Source: Jackrogersella multiformis (taxonomy: Eukaryota > Ascomycota > Sordariomycetes > Xylariales > Hypoxylaceae). Taken from it: a DNA stretch of 64,000 nucleotides. Numbering within the stretch: the first letter of the stretch is position 1; each line of letters starts with the position of its first letter. Below are positions 1 to 12,666 of this stretch, in pieces. The notes below the pieces were generated by a model that was not told where the DNA came from, did no database searches, and worked only from the letters and a program-made list of their open reading frames with translations. The stretch lies in assembly GCA_902806575.1 (NCBI GenBank), contig CADCXD010000009.1, positions 1,984,001-2,048,000 of the forward strand. The letters are read 5' to 3'. A program made the position numbers and the translations under genes.

Positions 1-937
1 TGGAGGTGGAAGGCTTAACCTAGGTGGATTTGATACGATATTTGATTTTTTTTTTTCTACGGCGGCCTGCCTAGAGAAGATTTGATATTAATCAACCACT
101 CGTTCACGGAGTGAGACGTGGTCGATTTTTGGTGGAAGGACATTTTCGTTAGGCAGGCTGGGTAGTAGGTGATAGGTAGTAGATGCCTGGTATTAAGTGG
201 AGGATTGCTAGGACCACTCAGTTTGTGTATCAACAATTATATGAAATTTATTTGATTTCCAAGGTTCTCTACTGTCGTCTGAAACCTATCAGTGTGTTGT
301 TCGTGACAAGTCCATAGGCTAAGTAGGTATTGGAATGGAAATAATATCGAAGGTTAGAAACTTGACAAGTTCTGGAGGTGTAGCGTATTTGTCAGAAATA
401 GGTGGGTCTATAGTATCGTAACCAAGGCTTGTGCTTGCCCAGGTGCTTTTACCGCGGCTCGCAGTCTCCGAGAGCCGAGTGACCCATTAATAGCGCTGCG
501 CTCTACTAGGTACCTAGGCTACCTAGGTACCTTAGGTAATATGGATGCTGTAGCGGGGTGTATTCCGGGTGCTGACAACGCATTAAACGGTCGGTATAAT
601 TGCTTAAAATACAGCGGCACGTTTTCGGCAACCACCTCTAAAGACAAACCTTCCCAGAAACATATCCGTATCGGCGGAGCCTTTCCTTCAACAAGGGGTC
701 CCCAGTGGAAATCACTTCTGCGCATGAAAATGGATTCCAAATAGCAATACGAATAGGGCTACCTAGGTAGGTCCTTATGGTTAACCTAGGTAATTCCAAA
801 TGTCACTACTAGCACATACACAGTATAGCTTTCGGCTTCGGTCAAACAAAGCAGCATCCGATCCGCAATCCGCTATTCGCCATCCCCGAATGAGGTGATG
901 ACCCCCGGTCGGTTTGCAGCTTTGACACCTTGTAAGG
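1..937. other. Non-coding left edge with CCTAGG motif clusters
   Basis: I see no supportable gene here. Two clusters of the dispersed palindromic CCTAGG/GGTACC motif lie at about 503-540 and 761-796. The 200 bp between them is open on both strands (about 519-744), but neither translation resembles a known protein and both lack splice or context support, so I do not call a gene. The stretch just before 938 should hold the promoter of the DUF4336 gene. Confidence 0.6.
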
Positions 938-2159
938 ATGACGACGACGACTACTTATATAAATCTGCTGCCGTCGAAGGTGACATCTCGAGCTACACTG
1001 AATTCCATCATCAGACCTTCAAAGCATAATCTATTTATCTCGCGAGTCTCACGAGTTTCACGTCACCACCCCCAATTAATATATAGACGTCATTTGACCC
1101 TAGCAGCTACCAAGTATAATAGGATTAATAGCAACAATAGCAATAACCTATTTCCATTAAGAACCCCCCAGCCTTTGCACATTCATACCCGAGCAAGGCC
1201 AGCACCAGGACATTACCACCAGCAAGCCCGCTATTCCGCCATGTCCTCCAAGCTCATCCCTCCCAACCCGGCCGAAGTAGCCGTCATCCGGACCATCACG
1301 CCCAACATCGTGACCGTGTCCGTGCCATTCGCGCGGTTCGGCATCCTTCGGGTCGGCGGCCGCGGCACCATAAGTAAGCCACCCCTTCACCCTTCACCCT
1401 CACCCTCCACCCGGCTCCGAACACCGATCCCACCTACCAGCAGCAGCTAACCACTCCGCAGTACGTCTCACGTCAGGCGCTCTCGCGGTCTTCTCGCCGG
1501 TAGCGCTGACGCCGGAGACGCAAGCCAAGGTTTCCGAGCTGGGCGGGCGCGTGGCGTACCTGATCGCGGGGGACATGGAGCACCACATCTTCCTGTCGCA
1601 GTGGGCGTCGGCGTACCCGTCGGCGCGGCTGGTGGGGCCCGCGGGGCTGCAGGCGAAGCGTGCTCTGGTGCACGACGACCCGCGCATCGGGCACGAGGCC
1701 TTCGCGTTCGAGTGGTCGGTGGCCAACGCGCGCGAGACCCTCGGCGTGGGCGCCGACTTCGCCGCCGACTTCGAGGTGGAGTTCGTGGGCGCCCACCCCA
1801 ACAAGGAGGTGGTGCTGCTGTACAAGCCCGACCGCGTGCTCGTCCAGGCCGACCTGCTGTTCAACCTGCCGGCCGTCGAGCAGTACTCGCGCGTGCCGGC
1901 GGCCCAGCGCTCCGGCCACGCGCTGCAGAACGCGCTGTTCGAGGCCGTCGGCCGCACCGCCGGCGAGGCCAAGGCCGCGAAGCGCTTCCAGTGGCACGTC
2001 GTCAGCCGCGGCGACCGCGCCGCCTTCAACGAGAGCGTCCGCCGCATCGGCGCCTGGGACTTCGACACCATCGTCCCGTGCCACGGCGAGACCATGGTCG
2101 GCGACGGCAAGGAGCTGTTCAACAAGGTGTTCGAGTGGCATCTGCAGGCCGACAAGTAA
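938..2159 (+). CDS. DUF4336 domain protein (metallo-beta-lactamase-like fold)
   Basis: This gene has two exons, 938-1373 and 1462-2159, with a GTAAGC donor and a CCGCAG acceptor; the join is in frame. The product belongs to the DUF4336 family, which has a metallo-beta-lactamase-like fold and no established reaction. Family-like signs are the GDMEHHIF stretch, the SARLVGPAGL stretch and a late PCHGE motif. There are two possible starts. The ATG at 1241 (276 residues, good context GCCATGTC) begins the conserved domain and is the conservative choice. The ATG at 938 adds 101 residues with no Asp or Glu and many Arg, Ser and Thr, which resembles a mitochondrial presequence. Exon 2 is strikingly GC-rich. 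The family assignment is from memory of the motifs; the exact role is unknown. Confidence 0.8.
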
Positions 2160-5100
2160 AAGGTCGGCGGAAACCTTCCCCTGGTCAGATGTCACCTAGC
2201 CTAGGTATGTATGATGATGAGAAGTACATGGCGGCAGCTGCTCGGCTCTAGATTGCGGTTATGTTTATGACGGGTTGGTGTACAGGAGCACGGGTTCGGC
2301 TTATTTCCAAGGGGCAGTATGTTGCAGATGATACCAGTGTATATTCTTTTATCTCAGGTTCGGCAAATAATCGAAATTGTGTTCACATCGTACCTACCTA
2401 CCTACCTACCTACCTACACAGACCTAAAAACCGGGTCTCATCGTGCTATTTCCACACCTCCAAACCCTACGATTCCGACTGAGGCGTAAAAAGTCCACGA
2501 TCGGGGAGCATCCGGGTCGCATTGCTATACTACACCGAGATGCCCAACGAGACACTGGGCATGGCACCTACGAACGCTTACTGTTGTGTATCTATCTCAC
2601 TTGCGCAAAGCTAGTTCGACCAGCTAGAGCTGTGCCACACACCTCTGTGCCACGCCCTCGGCGATCCTAGCGTCCCCGGTGCATTATATGCATCTCGCAT
2701 CGCACGGCGCATGTGAATCTCTCAAAATTCCGCCGGCCGCTCTTCACACTCGCATGTAAGTAGGTACCTAGGTAGATAGATATGTATTGTTCACCAGATA
2801 GTTCAGAAAATGTCCACTCCTACCGAAGCGAAAGACAATATTGATAATAAATCCGACAAGTTCGCAGACTCCGTCCTTTTTTCACATGATGTGTTTCAGC
2901 CATGTGTGTCCCCCAGATTCCCTTACCCAGCCCTTATCCTCGCCTCGAAAGATCGGTCCTATTCTGTGCCTAGCCCGGCAACCCCGATGCCAACGCCGGA
3001 TATGTTTCTATAGGAGAGTATTTGAGACATTAGTCGGTAACTGTTGCCCTCGTGGGATACAGTCGACATCGTCGTCCCTGTTCTTCGTAATTCAAGCCTT
3101 GCCACCCAGTCCGTTCAACGTGGACCGAAGACAATATCCTGTCTTGCTTTATTCCATTTTCGCCGAAACCAGCCTTTTTATCCATCCAACTTGCTATCTT
3201 ATAAGCCCGCATGTGACTAAGTGGTCTTGTCCCAAGACCTGCCATCGTTGTAGTACATTTGAAAATCGCGGTAGACCAGATTCACTTGGAAGAGCTCTTT
3301 GTGCGCTCCCTCACCCGGCCGCGTCTGTTCTGCTCTTCTCGGCTCGAGGCATCGTCGTCTACGCCCTCGCTGTCGTATTCGGAGTAATTGGAGATTGTCC
3401 TGAGGTCTTGCTTTGCTGGCGTGCCTTCATTCATGACCTACGTACATCTTGCGGTTAGTAGAAAATCCAGACTAGCCAATGGTAGTGCCTATCTTAGGAT
3501 TTGGTTTAGGTATATGGAACATACTGTACACAGTCTACATCGCTGCCCGAAATGTGTGACTTTGTTCTGGCAGTGAACTGCCCCCTGTTTCGTTGGTGTG
3601 AGTACTCTAATGATGACGTCTTCGATTATATTGGAGGGGATATTGGAAATATACTGACATAGTAGTTGGCACAATAGCAATGCATATTGGCGGCTCGTGC
3701 TTCGTATACTCAATAACAACTTTGAAGGACTTTGATAGAAGTGAAGAAGCCAGAAGGCGAGGGACTAGACGATGTGTTTTATCCTACTCGTCGACCTCGC
3801 TGAACAAGGTAGGTACTGTTTGACTTGTTACAATTGAAAAACTCCGAATGAATATTTGACAGCTTAGATATGAATATGAGACTGTTTAAGCATGAAGTTG
3901 TAGGTATGAGAGCTATGGAAGACAGAGAGAAGGTGGGAAGAACTCTTTCTTATAACCCGGCGAACCATGATATAATACCTACCTACACATAGCTACTACC
4001 TCCTACCAGGTAGTAGGTAGATAAATGTGCATCCCATAGACCATGGATCATGGATCATAGAGAGATACCTACCTAGGTATGTAAGTAGATAGTAGATACC
4101 TAGATGGATAGCTCGACACCCCCCCGGTTGCTCCGAGATCGATCTCGTAATTGCTTGCTCAGCTTTCTTTCCCTTTAGAAACGTTCCACAGCATATCAAA
4201 CCAGGACCTACCCGATCCAAACGGGCCCTGTCCCCGTCCCAAACTCAAAACCTGGGGGTGTGGGTGAGAGTTGGAGGGGTTGTGCTGTGTGCGGCGTTGT
4301 GTAGGTACAAGAGGTAGCTATGTCGCCCACTGTATGTAAGTAAGTACCTAGGCAAGCGGGCCGGTGTGTAATAATGAATTGTACAAAGCGTGCGGCTCCA
4401 CCAGCTTCAGCTAGGTATTTAGCTCGCCGTTCCCGGTTTTCTGGACTCGCGCAAACCTTCTGAATCTATCCTATCTAGATAGGTACTTAGGTGCCTAAAG
4501 TAATGGGTAAGTTGGAGGTAGGTATTGTACCTATATCTGCAGCCGTAAGCACCTAACCTAGACAAGTTCCAAGGTTGTATCAGCGCACCGACAGCTTGGT
4601 ACCCCATCGCGCAGATTTGTTTGTCGAACCAATCCACGTTGCATCTCCAATATGCGTTCGTTCTTTGTGTTCGATACCCATTGTGATATCGATTACACTT
4701 ACACGTACCTAACCTACCTGCCTATGTACGCATACCATACCACATACCATACCATACGCAAGGGGCTGCGGGAGTAACACGCGACGCAGAGAAGCTAAGC
4801 AGAGAAAGAAAGCGCCTGCATAGGCTAGGCAAGGCCGAGAAGATCGCAGCTGGATATACATGCCTATATTGGCATCTTCCCACCTCGCCAGCTTCACCAC
4901 GCCGCAGCTCGTGGCCCTTTTCCTTCTGCGTTTCTCAAAGCCGAACAGTCCAGCTCGTATCATTCCTCTCGCCCGCGTATGCAGAACAACCCCAACAGAG
5001 TCCAGACAAGCCCAGAAGCTTGAGCGGGCTAGGAGGCAGGCAGGCAGGCATGAACAGTGCTAACTCGCGCCGCGTTTCGACCGGTTTCACCACACGTAGG

Positions 5101-6760
5101 TAGGTAATCAAGTGTCAATGCTCGACTCGAAACAAAACAGAACTCTCGAAGACGTCCCGGAACACGTTATCCAGCCTATACCTCATATGAGAGCTATATA
5201 TTTCAAGTTAGCTTAATCGTGATGTCAAGCGCATGTATGCATACCTACCTATTACAAAAATAGTGCTGCCTTATTATTACCTTCGGCTAGTCTATCAATA
5301 CATAGCCCCCCACATGCCTGCCTGAGCTAGGGACGGTAGGAGCTTAAATAAGTAGACCCGACGCAGCGGATGAGGTCAAGGACCTCGAAGTATATAAAAT
5401 AAAATAAAGAGTTTCGACGTTTTTCTACATATGACATCTACACCTGCCACGCACGCCGCGTGTATCAAGAGTCTACCTATCAGCCCATGAGACTCCAATT
5501 CGAAGACCAACCCAAACCTAAACTCAACCTTATTCGAGGACCAAAAACACACACCCATCCCGCAAGGTCCACGAAACCAAATAATCACCTTAGATCGATC
5601 TGAGGTTACCTACCTATCCATAAGTTTAGCTCTGACCCCCAACGTGCCCCCCCTTTCCTCTGCCGAATAAGAGAGCCCGTGTTACCGAGAAGAAGGGACG
5701 TTCGAGTCAGGGAATCTTCTATTTCTAATCTATCGTATGACTGCGTGCCTATGTGCCTAGATAGTATTCAGCCGCTTAGATGCTCAACCCAACTTTAGAT
5801 AAGCATGTGAACCTGAAGCCGCTATCTCTCATAACCCCTAGCCCGCGCCAGCCATGTACTAGGACTAAGGTACCTATTTAGGTACACGTAAGTGGGATCC
5901 TGTAGATTCTCGAGCTTCTCTCGAATCTTAAGAGCTTAAGCTTATTAAGCTTAACATTCTTTATTTACTATTACTAGACTCGGTAAGATGGAATATATAT
6001 AATTGGATGAAGACTGTACCGCAGTCAGTCCCGCTAAGACATCTAGCTTCAACTCGGTACCCCCGTCTAGGTTCGTCGCACTCGCTCTACAATGAAACAG
6101 ACAGACACCAAAACAAGCACAAACACCATAAAAATCCTTCACAATCTTCAAGTCTGAGTCTGTCTCATAGTCTTCGGGTATTTGTTTGTGATTACGGTAG
6201 GGGTTTCCTACTAGCTAGGTTCTAGGCACGTCCTCCCTCCCGCCATCCCAGGCGACGATCTTAATTCGCCTCTTCAACCCTCGCTCTCTTTCTGTCTCTC
6301 CTATCTTGGTCACAACAAGCCGCTTGCTATTGCTTGTCGTAGCTCAACTCACCTCTGGCGCAGCGCAGACTTTGGCCATCACGGCACCTCCTCCTCCAGA
6401 TCCTTCAGCTCAAAGTTACAAACAAGTCAGAGTTGCTAAAGGCTGCAGCAAAATCCAAAGTCCACGGCCGACCTGTAATCCGGAAGCTTAAGACAATTAA
6501 AACCGATTTCCTCGCTACTGAAGACATTCTCAAAAATGAGGGCAGAAAGGAAGAAAAATATGCTGGCCAGATAGACAACAAGACACACTCCCCGGCCGTA
6601 TATATGGATTCGCCACGTGTATCCAGTATTCCTTGGTCCTACATGGTTTGGGCTGAGCTGAAATCCCCAACGACCAAATGAGAACTAGGCACGGCTCAGG
6701 AGTAAGAAGAGAAAATGTCTACCACAGGTCCTGATCAATAAAAAGAATGCGCAGCAGAGA
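2160..6760. other. 4.6 kb gene-poor intergenic region
   Basis: No gene is supportable. The region holds many copies of the dispersed CCTAGG-type motif (about 2757-2775, 3975-4100, 4343-4353, 4470-4495, 5870-5885) and an ACCT tetranucleotide run near 2391-2416. The longest open stretch (about 2886-3458, +) is Cys- and Pro-rich, has no recognisable domain and is probably chance. The 6300-6680 segment has two overlapping open frames without ATG starts in good context; I could not join them into a credible gene. Confidence 0.5.
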
Positions 6761-9700
6761 TCATGGTGCGAGCAGCTCCGACTTTCGATTGTTCTTCCAG
6801 AAGTCAAGGGCAGCGATGACATCGCCGCCAGCTTCGTCTTCGTAGGCGAATAAAATCTTCAAGGGTGTTAGCAATTAGACATATTGTGGATTCAAAAGGG
6901 CCAGAAGTCCGACTTACCTCGTGCGTACTACTGTGCAGCATCCGTATATTCTTGTGCGGAACGATATGAACCGCACCGCTTTCGATATTCCTAAGCTCAA
7001 TGAAATTTGGCTCGAACGCCAGGATCCACGGGTAAGAGAGTGCGAATGCTTGTGGTGTTCCCTCCCACTCGATGCGCCATTCTGGTCTTGCCCTCCAACC
7101 GTTCCGATTGACAAAGAATGAGAATTCGGAGTAGTTCAGAAGGAACTCTCCATTGAGCCGCTCGATATGGATTGGCTTGACGCCCTCCTTTCTCGCCACA
7201 AAATCAAGCGAGGTATCGGCCTGATCTAGCAGCGACTGTGTCTCGAGCGTTTCAAGCGAGACGACTTCGAAGCCTCTGGCACATGCCACGCAGAGCTTGC
7301 TCTTGAGGAAGTGAACAGATGACGATTCGGTTGGGATATAGAACTCCTTGAATGCTTTGAGCTCGTCTTGGCCGGCGTTGAACATCTTGCCGAATCCTTT
7401 CTGCTTCTTGCCCTTGGTCATCGAGTCGTTGGGTTCGTACACCTTGATCGTCGTCGAAAGCGCACTAGACTTGACGCAGCAGACTAGATGCCTACCAAGA
7501 CAGATGCCCGTCTTGAAGAAATTGCAGTTACTTTGTATCTTCTTTGGTCTTTTTGCGAGTGCCGGCTCATTCGGATCTAACGCTTGAAGTGAGTACGAGG
7601 AGAGTGTCTTGTTCGATAGCACGAGCAGGAGGCCGTATTCTTCCAATACGTCAACCTGGGTGACGTGCTGTGCTTCGATAACACGTTTAGGCACCTGATC
7701 CTTGATCTTTCGGTCCGAAATGTAGATACCGTGATCAGTACCGTATATTAGTTTGCGACCGCCATCTATCATTTGGTTAGTAGAAGTGCGAAGCGTGTAG
7801 GGAATTATGGTACGTACCGAAGGGCGTGACGGTATTGACCAGGTTGCCGGTCTGGAAGAAGCTAGAAGAGAGGGTGTTGACATTGAAGAAATCGGCTCGC
7901 GCTCGGAGGCGCTGTTGAGCTGAATCGATGAACTCCAGCCACTTTTTCCTGGCCGTCTGATTCGATGCGTACAAAACCTGCTCGTAATAGTTTTTGCCTA
8001 GATGTCGGAAGGTTATGGGCCAGCCTTCTGTTGTCTTCTTATCGGAGTTATTGCCGCGGAATGGCAGATTCGAAGATGCTCGCTTGACGCCCGTCTGGGG
8101 GATGACTTCGTCCATTTCTTTGATTGAAAGCAACTCTAACGGGATTGGCTGGGAAATTTTTGTTAGAAAATAGACTCGGGGGCGATGATAATGTCCCATA
8201 ACTTACTCTCCTATAAGCTTTTACTTCTTCTCCCTTGCCGACTTGTTTTATTCGCACTAGGAGGACAGCATGGTCGAAGAGGAAAGCCGTGATATCCGTA
8301 GGGTCTGTAGGTGACTTCTTGAATTGAGTCTTGAAAACTAACTCGCGGCCGTCTTCTGTCAACTTAAGGTCAACGCGATCAGCGGGCCGGAATTTCAGTT
8401 GCTCGTGCAGGCGGCGTAGGTTGAAACGGTTTTCGGCTTTGCCGGACTCGGCATTGACTCTGCTTAGCAAGTCGCGAATCGCGGTGAGAACTTTCGGAAT
8501 ATCGTCCTTATCAGGGCTGCCGTCTTCTGTGTATTTCAACACGTTTTCTAGGAGTAGTGGGTAACGTGCCAATCTCGTCGTCGGCTTGGTCAAATAACCG
8601 TTCAATTCCAGTTTCCTTGATTCCTTCCTCCTTTCAATCTCCTCGACAAATTTAGAAAAATAGGGGTTGCTTGATCGCTCGTTCTCGAACTCGAACTTCG
8701 CTTCCAATTGCTTGGAACCATACAAGATGAACGGTTCAAACTGAGGGACTAGCTCCATGAAAATATCGCCGACGTTTTTGACCACGGGGTGCTTTTGTTG
8801 CCTCTCCGTCAAAGCCTTCGCCAATTTAGCGCTGACCTGGTGGATGCTGGGTTGGTCGACGATGTTGCTGAAGATATTCTGAACGACTTTTTCTCTCCTT
8901 GCGGCAGGAATTGGCGACCCCTTGGACCGCAGCGGCAAGATCCAGAAATCCCTGAGATATTCGAGATCCTTGACAAAATCTCTTTCGGTATAGCATATTT
9001 CAGAGATGACTTCTTGCCTCTTCTTTTCTCTGTCGCCGACGCTTTCAGCAATTTCTTTGGGAACACTGTTGATCCACAGCTTTTGCTCGTCTGTCTGGTC
9101 CGCGTCGTCGTTGATGGTTGCATCCTGGTCTTTTCTTAATCCCACCTGTGGCTTGAGATTTAGTCGAGACACTTGCTCCAACCTTCGGGGACATGCGATA
9201 GAATAGCAGAGCTGGTCCCTTGTACATGTTGGAGAGTAACATTCAGAGAGCAGCACGAATACACCATTAACCGGATGCTTCTCTTCCGGCTCGTCCATCA
9301 GCGTCTCCCTGAACTGATACATCTCGGACTGTGAGTCTCGCAATCGGTGCTCGTACGTGACATCGTGGAAGAACTTCTGCGCATCAAGGGCTCGACCCAA
9401 GAGAAGGGCTAGATTCCTATCGGTGGTTCTGATGATATATGATAAAACATCAACAGCCTCGGAACCGCTGAAGGCATTCTTGTACGTCAACTCGTTTTTC
9501 GTTCGCTCGCCCGTGATTATCTTTTGCCGGAAACATTCGCCTACTCTCGAGAGTAGGGCAGGGTACACTAAAGGTGGCCGGATCTTCGCAGTAGGGGGTC
9601 GTTCACCCTCTACCGACCTCGATGATATAGATGGTCGATGTACTAGCTGCTGCGGTTGCTGTGCTAGCTGCTGTCGGGCTTGCTCGGAAGTCTCAGGCAC

Positions 9701-10666
9701 AATGGTACTGGCCATCGACATGGTGCGACTGTGGTCGCCGGCAACGGTGGACGAAGCCATGCTCATCGTCCTCGTCGCGGCGCCAGGCGCAGGAGTATAC
9801 CCATTATACCCGGGATATCCACCCCCGTTCATTGCAGGCGGCTCGTTCGAGGGAGCTCTCATGCGGTTGGGGATAACTCGGCCGCTCATCATCTGGTGAG
9901 CGTCGCGTTCTGGGGGATAGCCGGTCATAGACATCGATCGATCATCGTGACGTTCGGGGACTATCCGGCCTTGCGCCGTTGTTCGAGACATGTTGTTGTT
10001 CGGGGGAGGTCTATAATTATTCTGAGGGGATTGATACGAGCCTGGCGGTGGCTGATACATCGGTTGCCGCGGTACACTGGCAAGGGATTGGGAACGATAT
10101 GGATCGTCACGCATAGCAGGGGCAGGCCCCGGCCCAGGTCCAGGCGCAGGCCCGCCTTGCTGATATCTAGGAGCTGGAGCTCGCGGAGGATATCCTGACG
10201 GAGGCGGCCCCCTCGAATCTAACCGAGGAGGTCCTTGCGGTGGAGGACCGGGATATGGCCTTTGGTTCGGTCCAGGGGGCATCGGCGGCCTCCCATATTG
10301 TGATTGCCCCTGAGGAGGGTATCCGCCTGAAGGGTTCCGCTGGTTTTGATAGTAACCATTGGCCATACTCGTATCCATCGTCCTAGTTCGGGGTGCTACC
10401 GCTTCCTCGTAGCCTCCCGTCCGCTGAGGTCGCGGAGGGGGTCGGCGCTGCATATCGGGCGTCATGTTGGAGGAGACGGAGGACATGGTTTGGGTTCTCC
10501 CTTCTTGCGGCTGCATGTTCGGCGAGAAGTTGGGTGCCGACGAGGATGTCATAGTACCCGTTCGACCGGGGGGGGGATTAGAACCGAAAATATTGGAGAA
10601 AGCGGCATCTCGCTGATTGTTGGACGCTGGGCCATATCGGCGTTGATCGTACTGGTATTCAGCCAT
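6761..10666 (-). CDS. ROM2: Rho1 guanine-nucleotide exchange factor (DEP-DH-PH-CNH), Rom2 type
   Basis: Activates the Rho1 GTPase in the cell-wall integrity pathway by exchanging GDP for GTP at the plasma membrane. Four exons on the minus strand: 10666-8207, 8148-7818, 7765-6918 and 6856-6761, giving 1244 residues; all three introns (58, 52 and 61 nt) keep frame. Residues 1-360 are low complexity, rich in Pro, Gln, Gly and Tyr with repeated RTMSMAS-like motifs. A DEP domain lies at about 370-455, the DH (RhoGEF) domain at about 550-745 (ICYTERDFVKDLEYL, then RLARYPLLLENVLKYT), a PH domain at about 780-920 and a citron-homology (CNH) domain from about 945 to the end. The tail reads AALDFWKNNRKSELLAP, as in other fungal Rom2 proteins. 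The start MAEYQYDQRR is the first ATG. The gene is divergent from VMA11 across a 2 kb gap. Confidence 0.93.
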
Positions 10667-12666
10667 CCTCGGGATCCTAAGGCAAGAGAGAGATTACGTG
10701 GTCAGCAGTCGATACGTCGCTAGGGTCTATCTTCTAAGCGATGGGGAAAATCTATCGAATTATACGGCAATGCCGACATTGTTTCACAAATACCACTACC
10801 ACCACAACCACAATCACCACCACTTACCCACGTAGGTATAGCTTCGTATCAATAAATCAAAGACCCAGGGGTTGATGACGGTACTTACTCTCACAAAAAA
10901 AGGGCCCAGGCGAGCGGGAGCCTAGACAGAAACTAGGATCGTCCGCAAAGGAAGATAAAGGGGTGATTGCCGACACTGGCGACGGATTCACCGCCGATGG
11001 TGGAGGGCCGGGATGTGGGAGCGATATCCTCGATATCCTACTTCTTCCCTCCAGCTTCCAACTTGTCTTCGTCCCCCCAGAATATTCCTCGGCCTAAATG
11101 TCCAGGCTCCCGCGGATTCAATAATTGGATACAAATCGCCAGTGGTTCGGGATGGGAAGAAGTGATTCAGAGAGCAATGAGCACGACGTCGGCATCGAAT
11201 CGAATTGGTCGTGGTGGGTTTCTTGATTTTTTAAGGAGAGGGAGAGGGAGGTCGGGTACGTAGATAGGTTGGTAGGTAGTAGGTAGGTAGTAAGTAGGTA
11301 GTAAGTAGTAATAGTAGTAGTCGTAGTATGGGTAGTATGAGTGTAGGTGGTCGTAGTTGTAGGTAGCAAGGTAGGATTGGAATGGGCGCTGTCCGGTAAT
11401 CTGTACACTGATTGATATGATCAAGGATCAGAAGTGCAAGGACACTGGCGTCTGGTTTCGAACTACGGAATACCTGGGTACTACCTACCTAGGTAATGTA
11501 CTTGGATTAGACCCGGCTTCTCAAACCTTGGAACCTTTTTTTGCAACTGACACTAGGGCCCGGGTTATCATCGGTTCGGAATCGTTAGGTAATTACCTAG
11601 GTAGTTGCAAGTATTTTCATATCTTAATGATCGCAAATTTTACATGCGGGTCAGTTAAGAGGATACTTCCAAGGTTTAATGGTCCCATTTCATTATCGCT
11701 AAATAAAATGCTTTGCATTTTCGCGGCTGCAGAAGGCGCGAATAGCTATTTCAAGACGAAGGCTCTACTTATGTACATATGTACCTAAGTAGGTAGGTAC
11801 ACTAGGTATTTCAGATAGGTACGTACGTACTATATACCGTACCTAACCTTGAAATTACCTTTTAAGAGAACCAACCTTAAGGAAGGGGGGATAAATATCG
11901 ATTGATGATAATTAGTAGTTCCCGGCACTAACGGTAACTGATTGACCTAGCCGAGCTCCCAAACAGCTCCCTAACAATAAATATATTTCCGTAGGTATTT
12001 AACGCTCGGATATCTACCAAGGTATTCATACATCGGTGTAGTGTGTAGTGTGTAGCTTAGATGACGACTTCAGTATCTTGCTGTAACAAGAGATGTTGGC
12101 TATGGTCATGCTTCTCTTGTCATACAGAATAAATACGATATCTTAGTAGGGATGGTTTCAGCTTCGTTCGTATTCTATCCTATGATCTTGTACTTCAGAC
12201 ATCGACTTTGTACGGTTTTTGATCACAACCTTGGAAGTCGCGATAAGTGATAGTTGAAGCTGCCCAGGTGTTACTCTTGACCCGAACTCTATTCTCCCCT
12301 CTACACAATTAGTCTGGTCTGGTCTGGGTCTGGGTCTGCTGGTGCAGGCTGCTGGTGATGCAGTCTAATAACGTTTTTGTGGGGTAATTGTTGAAAGTGG
12401 GCATTGATTGGTTTTAGGGGGCAACAACCAGGCAAGGTTCATTCAATGTTATGTAATTCGAAAATCACGTGCCACTAGCTCCAGTAAGATTCTAAGGTTA
12501 TTGTAGGGTCTTTGATTTGATCCAAGGCAGCTTCAGCTAAACTAGCTTCATATTATTTTCGAGGCTCGACAGGTTCGACAACGACGACAACCCTCTATAG
12601 CTTACGAGCCCATCTATTTCCCCCTTCTTCCAACCACTTCTCCGCGTAGAGATAGTAATCTCCATC
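10667..12666. other. Divergent intergenic region ROM2/VMA11
   Basis: About 2 kb between two divergent genes, so it must carry both promoters. No gene is seen. It contains a GTAGGTA/GTAGTA simple-repeat tract at about 11262-11330 and dispersed-motif copies near 11481-11496, 11584-11606 and 11770-11835. A CT-rich or intron-containing ROM2 5' leader (near 10670-10900) is plausible but not proven. Confidence 0.6.
11262..11330. repeat. GTAGGTA / GTA simple repeat tract
   Basis: Imperfect tandem GTAGGTAGTAGGTAGGTAGTAAGTA units grade into GTA triplets. It lies in the ROM2-VMA11 intergenic region. The unit overlaps in sequence with half of the dispersed TACCTAGGTA motif, so the tract may be an expanded or decayed copy. 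Confidence 0.75.

Noticed and set aside
541..744. Overlapping open frames on both strands near the left edge
   Set aside because: No recognisable domain, no splice partner and no promoter logic; they lie between motif clusters and are probably chance.
2886..3458. Long Cys/Pro-rich plus-strand frame
   Set aside because: No domain, no signal peptide and irregular composition; a frame this long can arise by chance in balanced-GC DNA.
6306..6681. Signal-peptide-like open frame followed by a Lys-rich frame
   Set aside because: Both begin with non-ATG codons and lie in different frames, and I found no intron that joins them convincingly.
9600..10723. Long plus-strand frames antisense to ROM2
   Set aside because: They shadow the low-complexity ROM2 N-terminus and have no independent support.
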